Notes: generated from the letters alone by a model not told the origin. A stretch of DNA of 64,000 nt from Saxidomus purpurata (GCA_022818135.1 JAFMSR010000002.1:21268480-21332479), one strand, 5' to 3'. Positions 12,030-40,113 are shown, counted from the stretch's first letter. A program made the numbers and translations.

Positions 12030-13960
12030 CTTTCATTTAGTTACTCGGATCACTTTTTTACGGATACAGGTAATTAGACTGAATAAATGACTGAACAAAA
12101 TGTTGCAAGATATTCCTGTATACATATTGTATCATGTGATATATTAGCGAATTTCGAAAATAATTAAACAACATTTTATTTAGTATCGTTAAAAAAAAAC
12201 AAGAAAACCAATTCATGATAAATAGTTCATTTTGCAGCCATCAAGAAATACATCTGTCAGGTATGATAGAAAACTGATGAGCAGTATTACACATTACACA
12301 TTCAAAAAAGAAGTCACAATAAATAAATATTTTAAACACCGTTTATTATAGATGGATGTAATTACAGTAATGCTTACTGACTCAACTTTTCTTGCTTTCT
12401 TCATAATTTTTATTCTCACAGAACATTTAAGAGATTATATTACCATCTAATTAGCCCCCATGATGTGAGGCTGACCACTGCTTATTTTTATGGCCAATTA
12501 ATTTGATAAGCTGGGTTAGGATGCATGCAGAGTTGATAAGATTTCTATTTTCCCCAGAATTTGTTATCAGTAGGTTAACTAGGCATGAAATTACAATGCA
12601 TGCTGTTAACATCTTAAATACTATTGATCTAATGCTTTTGTATATGTAGCATTTTGTTAAGCAGATTTGGACTACCATTAATTGTTATGATCTCTGGAAG
12701 CTACAATGCATAGAAGTGTTCACTACTTTTGTATACAAAATGTACTTCTGTACAAGAAAATCCCCTGAAAACCAAGGATACAGCTGATTATTATCAGCTA
12801 TATCACTGCAGGTGATGAACTCTCATTGCCTGTTTGACTGACTGCAGTAATTACATGTGGTCAGCCAGTAGTGAGTTTCCTTTTCGTGTGACTTTATTGT
12901 TGATAAGCCCTGGTCTGACCGAACAGAAATGCGGTTTATATTTGGGTAATTTTATTGTTTTCGTGATGTTTACTGGTCAATTAAAATTTGGAATAAAAAC
13001 AAAGACTGATTTGGTAAGTAAACATTTTATTTAACATTTTTTGTGTAATTAAATTTTGTATCCTCTTTTGAAGCTAAGGGAATACAGGCAATGCATAACC
13101 TGCGAATCATTTATCTATCTTGGACTACATGTATATCTAAATTCTAAAGTAATTGGCTTAAAACATAAATTACTGGGTTCAGAGTGAGAACATGTGCTGT
13201 TGAATGGGTAACAAAATTAATGCAGTTTATTGATTAACATTTAAGTCATTCATTGATAAAATAATATACAGAAGGATGGCTTTTTGTTAAAAAAGTGCTT
13301 ATCTGGCATTTTGAAAATGCGTATAGTTACCATGGTATTTATATAAAACAATGACGAGGAGAGCGAAAAGGGAAGGTAAAATGATGTGCACACATCTCTT
13401 CTGACCTTTCTTCTACCTCTACCTCCCTGGAAAATATGTACTTATTGTGATAACTACAATTTATCAATTTGATATCAGTATGTCTGCCTAGAGTAAACAT
13501 ACAATCTGTACCATCTTTTCCACACTAAACACAGTCCCCCCTCAATCCATTACTTTTGATATTTTCTTCTAGCAAACAGTGCAGATTATTATCAGGCTGC
13601 TCGGATGTGCGGGTGGATCATGATCTGCAATAGTCACAAACGCAGAGTCACTTGCTGTCAGGTCCTAGGTTCTGGTTTTTTTAAACCGTTTATGACCTCA
13701 TTTGGGCATTAAAGTATTTCTATTCAATAAGGATGATTATTTGTCTGTTAAATGATATTTGATTTATCTAAATAATATACAATATCGTATACCTGTCACA
13801 AATACTTAATCCTGATTGACCGATAGCGCTCATGTGCCGGGTCTGCAAAAGTGTGTAGACCTGGAAAATGATGTGTAGTCCTGCATGGATTTCAAGACGT
13901 TATTTATGTTATATTTTCATGTAATTTTCACTACTTTTTTGAGGTATATGATATAATAAT
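12030..13960. other. Intergenic, no recognised content
   Basis: Short open frames only, without splice or composition support. I see no repeat worth naming. Confidence 0.35.
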
Positions 13961-13963
13961 TTT

Positions 13964-14093
13964 AGACTAATGTTTCGGTCAATATATAGTTTTGCGGATC
14001 TGTTAAAATTGATATTGACCGAGGACTTCGTCCTCGGTCAATATCATTCTTTTATAGGTCCGCAAAACTATATATTGACCTCAAAATTAGTCT
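13964..14093. mobile_element. Long hairpin MITE-like palindrome
   Basis: Left arm starts AGACTAATGTTTCGGTCAAT and the right arm ends with 'TATTGACCTCAAAATTAGTCT'. The centre is a perfect inverted repeat, 'GATATTGACCGAGGAC' then TTC then 'GTCCTCGGTCAATATC'. The 65-base arms pair with a few mismatches and small bulges. It has no coding capacity. Confidence 0.75.
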
Positions 14094-14099
14094 ATAACT

Positions 14100-15035
14100 G
14101 TATAATGTGCCATGTTTTGCGAGAAAAATCCAAATATGATGATTACCTATTTCTATTGAAAATTTACATTTTTGAAACAATTCTTTAGAAACATTCAAAA
14201 AACTATTTTTACAAAAACTACACAATAATTTATGTTTCAAAGAGTGAAACAACAAGTGGAACTTTCTACTTTGTGCAATAAAATATGTGATACGATATGG
14301 TCAATTGGTAGACAATTATTGTGAGACAGCAGGTTTTCCAGTTTTATGAGACATGCACATTAATTATCCATGATGGTATTACTAATAAGCCGTAGCTAGT
14401 GATTACTGATATGTCATACTAAGCTGTCCAAAACTCGTAAGTTGCAACATTTTACATGTGCTACAGGACACATAAGTATAATTAACTTATTATGCTTGTT
14501 ACAAAACAGTACATGCAGTATGTGTTATAAGTATTTTAAAATTTACACATATTTATTACAAATCTTATAATGGCAAGCAAATTTGCCTTTATGACCGGTT
14601 CATACCATGATTAGACTGTAGTCTGATCTACACTGCTATTCAATAAGCAATATTTTACTGGACACCCATTTTTACACTTAGTGGTACTGCAAAAATTGGT
14701 ACTCAACTCCACTTTACATATTAATAAGCTAGGTATGGGTTAATAAACTACACCAGACAACAATTGGATACAAATGCATGATGTAGTAGTAAAGACGAAG
14801 ATATTGCACACACACACTTGCCAACTTTGTCACAAAACTTGATAGCTTTCTCACTAAAATTAATGTGAACTTACTGTATGTTTTCCCATGACACAGTACT
14901 TACATAAAGTTGTCTGCAAAAAACTGGAAAGCCAATCCTTAATATCCCATTTGATTTTAACACAAATGAGTAAGTACTGCATAAATCTGTCATATTGATA
15001 ATGATCAAAATTTTGTGATAACCACAATGTCTTTT
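14100..15035. other. Intergenic, no recognised content
   Basis: AT-rich sequence with no exon, RNA gene or repeat that I can support. Confidence 0.35.
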
Positions 15036-15037
15036 TA

Positions 15038-15840
15038 GCTCTACGTACTGGACTGTATAAGTCTAACAGAGCTTATGAAATATGGTGTGTCCGTCGTCCG
15101 TCTGTCTAATAACCTTGCTTTGATAACTCTCTACATGTCACAACTGTATTTCCATTTGATTAAACTTGTCAATAGGGACCCCTGCAACTTGTTGATGTCC
15201 CTCTTGTTTTAGGGTCAATGTGTCAAATGTCAAGGTCACAGTGATGTCTGATGGCATTTCTATAACACTCTATAGGTCACAATTTTTATTCAACTTTCAT
15301 CCAACTTGCTCAGAAGGCTCCTTTCATCATGTAAATGATCCCTATAGTTTTTCGGGCCAATGGATCAAAGGTCAAGGTTACAGATTAGATTAGACTTTCC
15401 TTGATATCGTTCTACAGGTCTCAATTTTCATTTGACTTCGATGAACATGCTGATAAAAATCCCTGCAATTTGTAGATGTCCCCTATAGTTTTTGGGGTCA
15501 GTGGGTCAAAGGTCAATGTCATAGGAACCTTCCATATCATTTCATTGATATCTCTTTACAGGTCATAGTTTACATTCAACTTTCATCAAACTTGTTTAGA
15601 AATGTTCCCTGCAACATGTAGACGATCCTTATTGCTTTTGGGCTCGGTTGGTCAAGGTAACAGTAACACAATCTTTAAAAAATCTTTTTGGCTTAATATA
15701 TTGAGACATATTTGACCCACAATTTTCAAACATCATAATTATGAGGATTGGTATTATTGAGTAGATAATACCTATTTATGGGCTAGTGGGTCAAGGTCAC
15801 AGTATACTCCGTTAGCTTTTCCTTGATAACATTGCAAAAG
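15038..15840 (+). mobile_element. Dispersed element of the 'TTTTTAGCTCTACGTACTGG' type
   Basis: Leader 'TTTTTAGCTCTACGTACTGG' with a near 'GTCCGTCGTCCGTCTGTC' stretch, then about four diverged units with 'TTTTxGGGTCAATGxGTCAAA' and 'GGTCAAGGTxACAG'. It is a relative in style, not in sequence, of the elements at 10927 and 31173. No coding capacity. Confidence 0.65.
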
Positions 15841-15980
15841 ATTTTCACAAAACTCACTCAGAACAGTCTAAACTACATCTTGTATATTCCAGTGTTGTCT
15901 TTAAACGAGTATTAGTTTCATAAATGAAAATCACCGGTAGGAGACCAGGTAAATAAGACATGTCTTTATAAATTTTACAG

Positions 15981-16853
15981 GTTCACCTTTCACACATGAA
16001 GACATCGATGCCAAATTCTCAAAAATTGCCGATCTGCTGAGAAACTACCATCATTGCTTCATTTGCCGCCAAATGCTGTACAAACACAAGGATTATAATG
16101 ATGTATGGTAATGATTGGAGCCTTGTATCAAAGCTGTGGCAAAACATTCAAAACCTGTACATTTCAAGTTCTCCAAACTTTCTGACGACATCACATTTCG
16201 GTACAAATCATCGTGTAGGAGATGGCCATTATAAGAAAATCCCATATTAAACAATCTACGAGTGGTTATCCGAAAATACTATTTCGTGACTTTGGCAAAA
16301 TTATTACCTAGACACTCATAGACAATATTCTAAAGCACAAATACCACATGACAGACAGTCAGTTTTGGTGATGGCAGAGTTTCATAGATGGAAAACACAA
16401 CATTCAAACAAACAAAACACACATTGAAGACTATGCAGCAAATGAAGCAGTGTGGATCTTGCCCAAATTGAAAGCTTATACAAAATTGCAAAGCAGTCCT
16501 GCCCAAGATAAAGTAAAACCATATCTGACAGAAATCCTACATAAAGAGCTAGATGATCATCAGGTAATGTTTATAATTGATCACTTACAAGTGAGTTTGT
16601 GTCATTTATTTTGAGGTAATCACTCGAGCAAAACAACACCACACTGCTGAATACAAGAAATGTCGTCAGAATCGAATTGTAATGGTATTTTAAACAGAAA
16701 AGTCGTATAAACATGATAAAGTAAAATATTTATCTAGTACAATATGTAACTGTTTTTTGCTTGGTTTTATTGCAGATGTTAGTGCCATCTAAGAAAAGGA
16801 AACAGAAGACCAAACATAAGACCCATTATTCTAGGATAATCAACAGAAATTAG
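15981..16853 (+). pseudogene. Degenerate gene relic with three exon-like blocks
   Basis: Three blocks look coding. 15981-16107 follows a 'TTTTACAG' acceptor and reads FTHEDIDAKFSKIADLLRNY and on to 'CFICRQMLYKHKDYNDVW', ending near a GTAATG donor. 16381-16563 reads FIDGKHNIQTNKTHIEDYAA and on to 'LHKELDDHQ', ending at a GTAATG donor. 16776-16853 follows 'TTATTGCAG', continues in phase with a Lys/Arg-rich tail 'PSKKRKQKTKHK' and ends in TAG. The sequence between the first two also looks coding but carries several stops and frame changes. I do not recognise the protein. It could be a decayed 3' gene end or a mobile-element fragment. Confidence 0.4.
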
Positions 16854-16869
16854 AATAACTTTTAAGGTT

Positions 16870-17520
16870 GTGATCAAATAGTGTGACGAAGGATCTATAA
16901 TAACAAACAATAGAGATTTATTCTTTATGGGACATGTTGCAAAAATATCTTGCAACACCAAAAACAATACAAACTCTACTTTGAGAACAGCTTTGTACGT
17001 TTTCCCCTTACATTTTTCATATAATTTTTTTATATTGTTTAAAACACTGATGACCAGTGTCACAAATGTTTTCTTCCACTGAATTCAAATCTGGTCTCAC
17101 ATATAGGTCTTTAATATGAAGTAACTGGTAAATATGTATAAAATGATAAAGTAAAGCATACGAGATCGAGGCAAATAAATGAAATACAAGGTGTTTGTAA
17201 AAAAGATAAACATGTGAAGAAAAGTTTTCTGTGGATCATTTTTCAGGTACAAAACAGAGGTCATAAGGATGTTATACAACAAAGTTTATGATGTAATATT
17301 CATTATCTGGTTTGCAATAGCAATGCTGTTACAATATTTGAGTATAGGATCAGAGTCTTGTATTCTTAATATCATTTTGACTATTTAATAAATTTTGAAA
17401 AGTTTTGAAATACAATTAAATTGTCTTTTAAAAATTATTAACCACTTAAAAGTTAAAACAGAACTTATTTGTAATGTCAATGTGCTATATTGAAAACAGT
17501 AAACACTTTTAGTTCAGCAT
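16870..17520. other. Intergenic, no recognised content
   Basis: Minus-strand open frames at about 16779-17063 and 17097-17282 have biased, low-information composition and no splice context. I do not call them genes. Confidence 0.35.
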
Positions 17521-17524
17521 TCAT

Positions 17525-17972
17525 GAGTTCCTCTATGTTAGACAAATATATACGACAAAAAAGATAGAGGAATGTTCCTCTATGTTAGAAGAATATATCA
17601 TACAAAAAAGATAGAGGAATGTTCCTCTTTGTTAGAAAAACGTATCAAGACAAGAAAGATAGAGGAATGTTCCTCTATGTTATACAAATATATCAGACAA
17701 GAAAGATAGAGGAATGTTCCTCTATGTTATACAAATATATCAAACAAGAAAGATAGAGGAATGTTACTCTATGTTACAAAAATGTATCAGTTGATAAAGA
17801 TAGAGGAATGTTACTCTATGTTAGAAAAATGTATCAGTTGAGAAAGATAGAGGAATGTTACTCTATGTTAGAAAAATGTATCAGTTGAGAAAGATAGAGG
17901 AATGTTACTCTATGTTAGAAAACTGTATCAGACAAGGAAGATAGAGGAATGTTACTCTATGTGCTAAAGAAA
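17525..17972. repeat. 47-bp minisatellite, about nine copies
   Basis: The core 'AGATAGAGGAATGTTCCTCT' begins at 17562, 17609, 17657, 17704, 17751, 17798, 17845, 17892 and 17939, a period of 47 bases with one of 48. In the first copies the core is an inverted repeat (TAGAGGA-atgt-TCCTCTA); from about 17751 on the right arm changes to TACTCTA, breaking the symmetry. Between cores lies an AT-rich stretch 'TATGTTAGAAAAATGTATCAG' or variants. It lies about 0.9 kb upstream of the PTCD1-like start codon. Confidence 0.9.
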
Positions 17973-17999
17973 GGGGAATGTTGCCTTTGATTTTCAATG

Positions 18000-18863
18000 T
18001 ACCCCCGGAAAAAGGACAAATGGAATTTCCTTTTTTATTCTGGAAGGCCTTATGTATAACTAATTTCTTTTAAGCAATTTTCCTGATTCATTTCAAAATG
18101 GCCAACAACAGACGGATGCGATTCAAATGCAAAATCTTACCAAAGTCTCATAGCTCGCGACAAAAAGGTTATTTCGGAAAATACGAGAGTTGCCAATCCA
18201 TCTGTATATAGGTCTGTGGCGTTTTCTAGTGGAAACAAGCAATAAATGGTAAAATACATCCCTTGAATTGCATGATTTCCTGCTAAAGTTTTTTCTCATG
18301 GTATTTCTTAAAAGACGCAGTGATTTTGCAAAACTTTCCTGGCAATAATTCAACCCTTTGTGGCATGTTTGGTTCTCAGAAGCGTTAAATCTGTATATTT
18401 ATACGTATACATTTTGCAAAAGTACTGTCGACAAACTTGCTGCCAAGTTTTTAACTCATGTATTCAAAAACTTAGGAGGGCTATTAAAGTCAACTTTCAC
18501 GTCAGTGTTGCAGCTTTGGTTAAAGTTTTGCATGCAAAGTACTATCATGCACATATCTCAGTAATCATTTATTTTAAAACTTCACTATAGTCTTTAGGGG
18601 TGTCAACATTTCAGGTTAGATAACTGCTGACTGAATTTATTACAAATTATGGCCCTTGTTGAACTTGGAAAGTTTGACGTGGTATGTAGTTGTCTTTCAG
18701 ACTGCCTTGTTTAGTTGTTGATATGTTGTAATTGCTTTGTTTGGTAAAAAGCTAAGGGTTTGCTAAGCTGCACTTGGAAACTCTTTAGTCTTGACTGACT
18801 CTTGGTTGCTACATAAATGAAATTTTTCTCTCTTATATATTTCAGTGTGAAGGAAGTTTGTGA
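18000..18863 (+). promoter_or_regulatory. Probable promoter and 5' UTR region of the PTCD1-like gene
   Basis: No TATA box stands out. A possible non-coding first exon ends at a GTATGT donor at about 18681 ('TTTGACGTG|GTATGT'), and a good acceptor 'TATATATTTCAG' ends at 18845, 18 bases before the chosen ATG. An upstream 'ATTATGGCCC' start in that first exon would read only about 16 codons before a stop in the second exon, so it would be an upstream ORF, not the protein start. This is inference from splice signals alone. Confidence 0.35.
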
Positions 18864-29684
<10,821 letters not shown>

Positions 29685-29989
29685 TTTGACCGTTCTGAAA
29701 CATTCAGTGAAGTGTTTCTTTCCTTTTGCCGGTGCTTTGAACTGCAGATTTAAGATTGATTCAAGTAATATTTCACTGCCAGTGTAAAAAGGATGGAATA
29801 CTTAGTAGTTGCAATTAGTGAGTTCATGTTAATTTTTGCAATGAACTGACAAGAGAAAAATGCATTGCTGTATAAATATCTGCTATAAACATATTATAGC
29901 AAAGGAGTCTTTAAAGTTGCATTTAACAGAAATTTAGGAAACAGATACATGCATCACTGGAAGGCCATTTTCTAGTATTTTATAATACA

Positions 29990-29995
29990 AATAAA
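29990..29995 (+). terminator. Polyadenylation signal AATAAA of the PTCD1-like gene
   Basis: First AATAAA on the strand with a suitable context, 306 bases after the stop codon and followed by a T/G-rich stretch ('ATTGTTTGATTTC'). It gives a plausible 3' UTR of about 330 bases. Confidence 0.6.
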
Positions 29996-30009
29996 ATTGT
30001 TTGATTTCA

Positions 30010-31160
30010 TCATAATTGTGATTTCTATGCACCCTGAAGGGTAAGTATAATAGTAGCTACTTCGTCCATCCAGCTCTGTATCTTTGCTACCATTGACATC
30101 TATTCAATGAAACTTCATGTGAAGCTTCGGTACCAAGAGATCTGTCTGTCTGTCTGTCTGTCCAGATATAACTTGTCTTGAGCACCATTCAAAAGGTATT
30201 GAAGGGATTGAGTTGATACTTCACACTGTGAGGACATTGAGCGGAAGTGCAGTGACAAAGAACCATAACTGTAGCTGACCGCAGTTTTAGCTCACCTGAT
30301 CATGAAGTGGTCATGGTGAGCTTTTAGTATCGTTGAATGTCAGTCATATGTCCGTCTGTCCACAATTAGTTTGTTTACACTCTAGCATCTACAGTTTTTA
30401 AACAATCAAAACAAAACTTAAACACAATTTATCTGGCCACAAGACCTTGGATGAGTTTGATTATAGGTTTGATCAGATCAGTACTTCATGAAATATGGCC
30501 CCTGATTTAACAAAAACTGCAATATTTAAGTACGTTTACACTCTAGGACTATCATTTCTTCACTCTATTGATTTTTGGGTCTACTTTTGGGATACTTAAG
30601 TCTCTTTATAGAATATTTAAGAAAAGCATTACACCCCCATTAGGTCCTCATATCTAAAATGATCCAGGGGTGGGGTGTGTATGTAAGAGAGATTGATCAT
30701 TTAATTATTTGAGCCAATTACAATTACATTTTGATGGCTGCTTCTAGAAAAGTGGAATTTTAATATTTTCATATTAAATGTATACTCACCCAAAATGAAA
30801 ACTTTACACTTTTATTATACAAATATTTAACACAATATCAATTCAATGTATTTCACTCTGACTCTATAAAATAAGACAAATAACAAAGGTGATAATAGGC
30901 CTAAAAGTTTATCATCTATAAAAGGGAGATAAATCATATAGTGAAAACAGTCAGTGTATCAAAAACAAAATTGGTTGTCAAGACAAAATATTATTGACGT
31001 CGGTTGAGAGAAACTAATTTCAAGAATAGAAAACTCAACATTCTTTTATGAAAACGCAATGTAAAAGCGAGAGTTGAGACTCCAAAGATTCAAATTCTTA
31101 AATTACCTCCCTTTGAATTGAATGTATAGGTGAATTTATTACCTTAAATCTGAAAGCTCC
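30010..31160 (+). repeat. Intergenic stretch with fragments of dispersed elements
   Basis: 30025-30290 contains a 'GTCTGTCTGTCTGTCTGTCC' leader, and 30288-30540 opens with 'TTTAGCTCACCTGATCATGA', echoing the leader at 3213. These are partial copies of dispersed elements. 30600-31160 shows nothing recognisable. Confidence 0.45.
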
Positions 31161-31172
31161 TGTGATGATTTT

Positions 31173-32250
31173 TGTGTCGCCCTTTCGGAGAAAAGGCGAT
31201 ACATAGGGATCGCTTTGTCCGTCCGTCCGTCTGTCCGTCCGTCACACAAACTTAACGTTGGCTATAACTTTGCCATTTCTTAAGATTTCTTCATCAAACT
31301 TTACAATTGTATTGCTTATGACAATAGAGTCATGATGCCACCAAATTTTGTAGGTCAAGGTCATATTTGACAGAGTTATGCCCCTTTTTGTACTTAGATT
31401 TTGTCATGAAAACTTAACGTTGGCTATAACTTTGCCATTTCTTAAGATTTCTTCATCAAACTTTCAAATTGTATTGCTTATGACATAAGGGTCGTGATGC
31501 CGCCAAATTGTGTAGGTCAAGGTCATATTTGACAGAGTTATGCCCCCTTTTATACTTAGATTTTTGCTATAACTTTGCCATTTCTTAAGATTTCTTTATC
31601 AAACTTTCAAATTGTATTGCTTATGTCAAAAGGGTTGTGATGCCGCCAGATTTTGTAGGTCAAGGTCATATTTGACAGAGTTATGCCCCTTTTTGTACTT
31701 AGAATTTGGCACGAAAACTTAACGTTGGCTATAACTTTGCCATTTCTTAAGATTTCTTCATCAAACTTTCAAATTGCATTGCTTATGACATAAGGGTCGT
31801 GATGCCGCCAAAGTTTGTAGGTCAAGGTCATATTTGACAGAGTTATGCCCCTTTATATACTTAGATTTTTGCTTATAACTTTGCCATTTCTTAAGATTTC
31901 TTTATCAAACTTTCAAATTATATTGCTTATGTCAAAACGGGGTTGTGATGCCACCAGATTTTGTAGGTCAAGGTCTTATTTTACAGAGTTATGCCCCTTT
32001 TTGTACTTAGATTTTGTCACGAAAACTTAATATAGGCTATAACTTTGCCATTTCTTAAGATTTCCTCATCAAACTTTCAAATTGTATTGCTTATGACATA
32101 AGGGTCATGATGCCGCCAAAGTTTGTTGGTCAAGGTCATATTTGACAGATTTATGCCCCTTTGTACACTTAGATTTTGTCACAAAATTGTTGGTTATTCT
32201 GACAAAGCATAAGAGGGCGACACAAGTGTTCTACTGAACACCCATCTAGT
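31173..32250 (+). mobile_element. Tandemly built dispersed element ('GTGTCGCCCTTTCGG' type)
   Basis: Starts 'TGTGTCGCCCTTTCGGAGAA' with a GTCCGTCCGTCTGTCCGTCC leader. About six units of 150-175 bases follow, each with 'GGCTATAACTTTGCCATTTC', 'TTAAGATTTCTTCATCAAAC', 'GTAGGTCAAGGTCATATTTG' and 'ACAGAGTTATGCCCCTTT'. It ends 'AGAGGGCGACACAAGTGTTC'. Units alternate between two slightly different forms, with and without 'CTTAACGTTGG', which suggests growth by pairs. The open frame inside is not a gene. Confidence 0.8.
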
Positions 32251-32453
32251 TTTTTATAAATTCATGATAAAGTTTAACATTCGTACAAATGATTGAACTC
32301 CACCTCCTGCATTATGAGGTATTCGTGTTTCTTTCTCATGCATAGTAAATGCCAGTATAAACCTGTAAAGTTTTCATGTTGGGTCAGTGTAGGAGAAAAT
32401 ATAACAAGTAATATCTTTTTAAAAAAAAGATGGTCGACGTAGGTGACGTAATA

Positions 32454-33650
32454 AACACATTTTGTGTTTCAGAAGGCTCCCGGGCAGTACACTGCTTATT
32501 CCGGTGCAAACGCTAGCCAATAATCAATGACGCTAGATGTCCGGCCCCGGACAACACCTCGTTGAATACAAAAGTTGATCTTCGTACTGTCCAGAAACCT
32601 TGACATAACGTGTTCTGTTTTTTCTTTTTTTGCAACATGATTTATTATAAATAACTATAATATATAGAGGATAATTGTTGGTTTTGGTGTAAGATCACGT
32701 TATAATTTCACCAGTGGGCACCAAAAGTGATATTTTCACGAGTGGCGCAGCCACGACTGAAAATAACTACTTTTGGTGTTCACGAGTGAAATTAACGTGA
32801 AATTACACCGATACCAACAATTTTTCTGTTTATTTTATGGTTAAAACTCTTTATTTTATGTTTTCCAGTGAATTATAGAGTTTTCTCAGTGAAATAAAAG
32901 TGATAATCCACAGTTTTGAAACAGTGGATTACCATTTTTATTTTTCACTGTTTTGCAATCTTTAACCCGGATTTACGTCAAAAAGTATACCGAGCGTAAT
33001 TAATGCTGGAAACCATGCGACGATGACGTCGTTTAAATGACGTCATTTGCGCTATGTTTCTGATGACGTTTCCCGCGATTTTCGATATTTTGTAGAAATA
33101 AACTCAATAAAAGTAGAGTTTTAACCATAAAATAAACAGAAAAATTGTTGGTATCGGTGTAATATCACGTTAATTTCACTCGTGAACACCAAAAGTTGTT
33201 ATTTTCACTCGTGGCTGCGCCACTCGTGAAAATATCACTTTTGGTGCCCACTCGGTGAAATTATAACGTGATCTTACACCGAAACCAACAATTATCCTCT
33301 ATATGTTTTATTGAGTTTTTTCTATAAAACATCGAAAATCGCGGGAAACGTCATCAGAAAACATAGAACAAATGACGTCATTTAAACGACGTCATCGTCG
33401 CATGGTCTCCAGCATTAATAACGCTCGGTATACTTTTTGACGTAAATCCGGGCTAAAGATTGCAAAAACAGTGAAAAATAAAAATGGTAATCCACTGTTT
33501 CAAAACTGTGGATTATCACTTTTATTTCACTGAGAAAACTCTAAAATTCACTGGAAAACATAAAATAAAAAAAAAATATACACATTTTGTGTTTCAGAAG
33601 GCTCCCGGGCAGTACACTGCTTATTCCGGTACCGAAACGCTAGCCAATAA
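32454..33650. mobile_element. Nested foldback structure flanked by a 65-bp direct repeat
   Basis: The outer flanks 32456-32520 and about 33584-33650 are near-identical direct repeats containing 'CAGAAGGCTCCCGGGCAGTA'. Between them lie: a palindromic block P at about 32662-32832; a spacer L at about 32833-33135; a second P in inverted orientation at about 33136-33304; and an inverted copy of L at about 33305-33575. L carries 'ACGATGACGTCGTTTAAATG' and its inverted copy carries 'CATTTAAACGACGTCATCGT'. P is self-complementary around 'GAGTGGCGCAGCCAC'. No protein is encoded by the foldback itself. Confidence 0.7.
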
Positions 33651-33837
33651 TTTGCAGATTCTGATTGGTCACATTATAACGAAGTTGGTTAGCAACGCGT
33701 CCATACCAACGGAAGTTCAAATCAAAAGTATACGACTACGTCGAAAAAAGGGCTATTACTCTAGTGATACTAAGCCAAACTTGTCGAAGGTTTTTGATAT
33801 TGTAAAGTTCGTGAAATTCTATCCATTGGTTCTTTAG
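33597..33837 (+). pseudogene. Coding-like fragment beside the foldback element
   Basis: After 'TTTTGTGTTTCAG' the plus strand reads KAPGQYTAYSGTETLANNLQ and on through a Lys/Arg-rich part to TAG at 33835-33837. It has better codon character than its surroundings, and the first 50 bases are the flank that is duplicated at 32472-32520. I do not recognise the protein, and no other exon is evident. It may be a gene fragment or a piece of a larger transposon. Confidence 0.25.
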
Positions 33838-33839
33838 TT

Positions 33840-35120
33840 ATGACTCTGGACAGACTGACGAACGTTCTCACAAATTGATACTAAAGTAGCTATCGTATTG
33901 TTCTCTCCATTGCTCTTTTAGCCGCTTAAAAGAAAATTTAGCCACATAACAGACTAAATGAATAGAATATACAGTTACGTATTGTCCTCCTAGCCACGTA
34001 AGTATCTTTATTAAATAATCATTGTTTATTGGCTCTAAGATTCGTGAACTACCAAACTTAATGAAATAGAAAGAGCTATCATAAAGGCGAAAGACAGGTC
34101 CAGTGTCTATTGTACCGGTCTAATAAAAGATTGCTGGCAAATGTTTGGCTGTTGAGAAATCTAAACAGTTCTATTGGCTGATGTGTTCAAAATCTGTTGA
34201 AATGATCCTTGAATGGCAAAGTTTTAATCAATTTTTGCCTGAAAACCCAGCTATAAGGATAAAAATGCACCAACTAAGAAATTTAATACACATATCAATA
34301 TGTTTATTTAAAAAGATAAATATGTTACAGATCTGCATGTTACTCGGCTTGGGCCAAAACGAATGCCCTTGGACAAATAACAGGGCTAATATCAAATCAC
34401 TCGTTTAATAACATAATACGTAGACAACGCCTAAACAATATCCCCCGGCCTTGGCGGAGGGTAATAAAAGTCACGAAAAAAGTGCATACCTTCAAAGAAC
34501 CAGTAAAGTCACGTTTTACAGAGCTTATTTAAGACCGACACGCTTACCGTGATCGAGGGATTATGCAATAGATAAAATATGTAGAGAAAGTTATGCTTCA
34601 TTTACAGCTGTTTAACCTGTTGTATTTTATGAGGTATTATAAGCTTCCTCACGGCCATGACTGTGTTTGTCAAAACAATGCATAACGAATAGACTACAAA
34701 AATGCGAACTGGAAAGCGATGAGAACTTCTGTAGATCGTTATAAATTGAATTGAATGATTTTTGGTCTCGGAGTCCACCGGGTCCATCAATGAAACTCCT
34801 CCCAAACACACCGTAATGCATATCAATTGGCAGAAGACTTCATATTTAAGATAAACAAGCACGTGCAAAAGTCCGTGCTTCGTTTCGGAATGACAAATTC
34901 ATTGATCCGTAAACAATATGCCATGCGTTCAGCTCATGGCATGAACATGCATCTACTTCTCTGTCTCTAACACAAGATCACTAGTTGTCAACTAATTTCC
35001 AGAACTCACAGTTATCAAAACCAAACACATAACACCAATGCGTGCAAAGTAATAAAAAAGAACCCGTTTACACTTGAAATGGCAAGTATCAAAGAAATAA
35101 GAAACACAATGATATTAACT
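33840..35120. other. Intergenic, 3' flank of the small cysteine-rich gene
   Basis: Several short open frames on both strands (for example 34145-34408 plus and 34602-34868 minus) lack splice or composition support. No repeat stands out. Confidence 0.35.
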
Positions 35121-35131
35121 AGATAATGCTA

Positions 35132-39849
<4,718 letters not shown>

Positions 39850-40113
39850 CTTATCAAGGGAAATTTATTTTTTTTTTTTTTCTATCAAGAGAAACTAAAA
39901 TGTATACATTGTGCAAGCATCTACTTCATAACATGCAGTGGAAATAGATGGTGAATTTGGTTGTACACGGGGCCGGTGCCCCAACCTTTGACGATACCAT
40001 TCTGCTGCATCACACGGGACGCTACTCTGGTGTACGGTAGGAATATTTTGGAGGTCGGGTCGATAAGGTAGTGCGGACAGTACTGATGCTTATTAGTTTC
40101 TTACATGAGCGAG

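Noticed and set aside
17525..17972. CRISPR-like array
   Set aside because: Repeat plus 'spacer' is one 47-bp unit whose spacers are also similar, and the DNA is from an animal with introns; it is a minisatellite.
18648..18680. Upstream ATG (ATTATGGCCC) as the PTCD1-like start
   Set aside because: After splicing at the GTATGT donor to 18846 the frame meets a TGA within six codons, so it can only be an upstream ORF.
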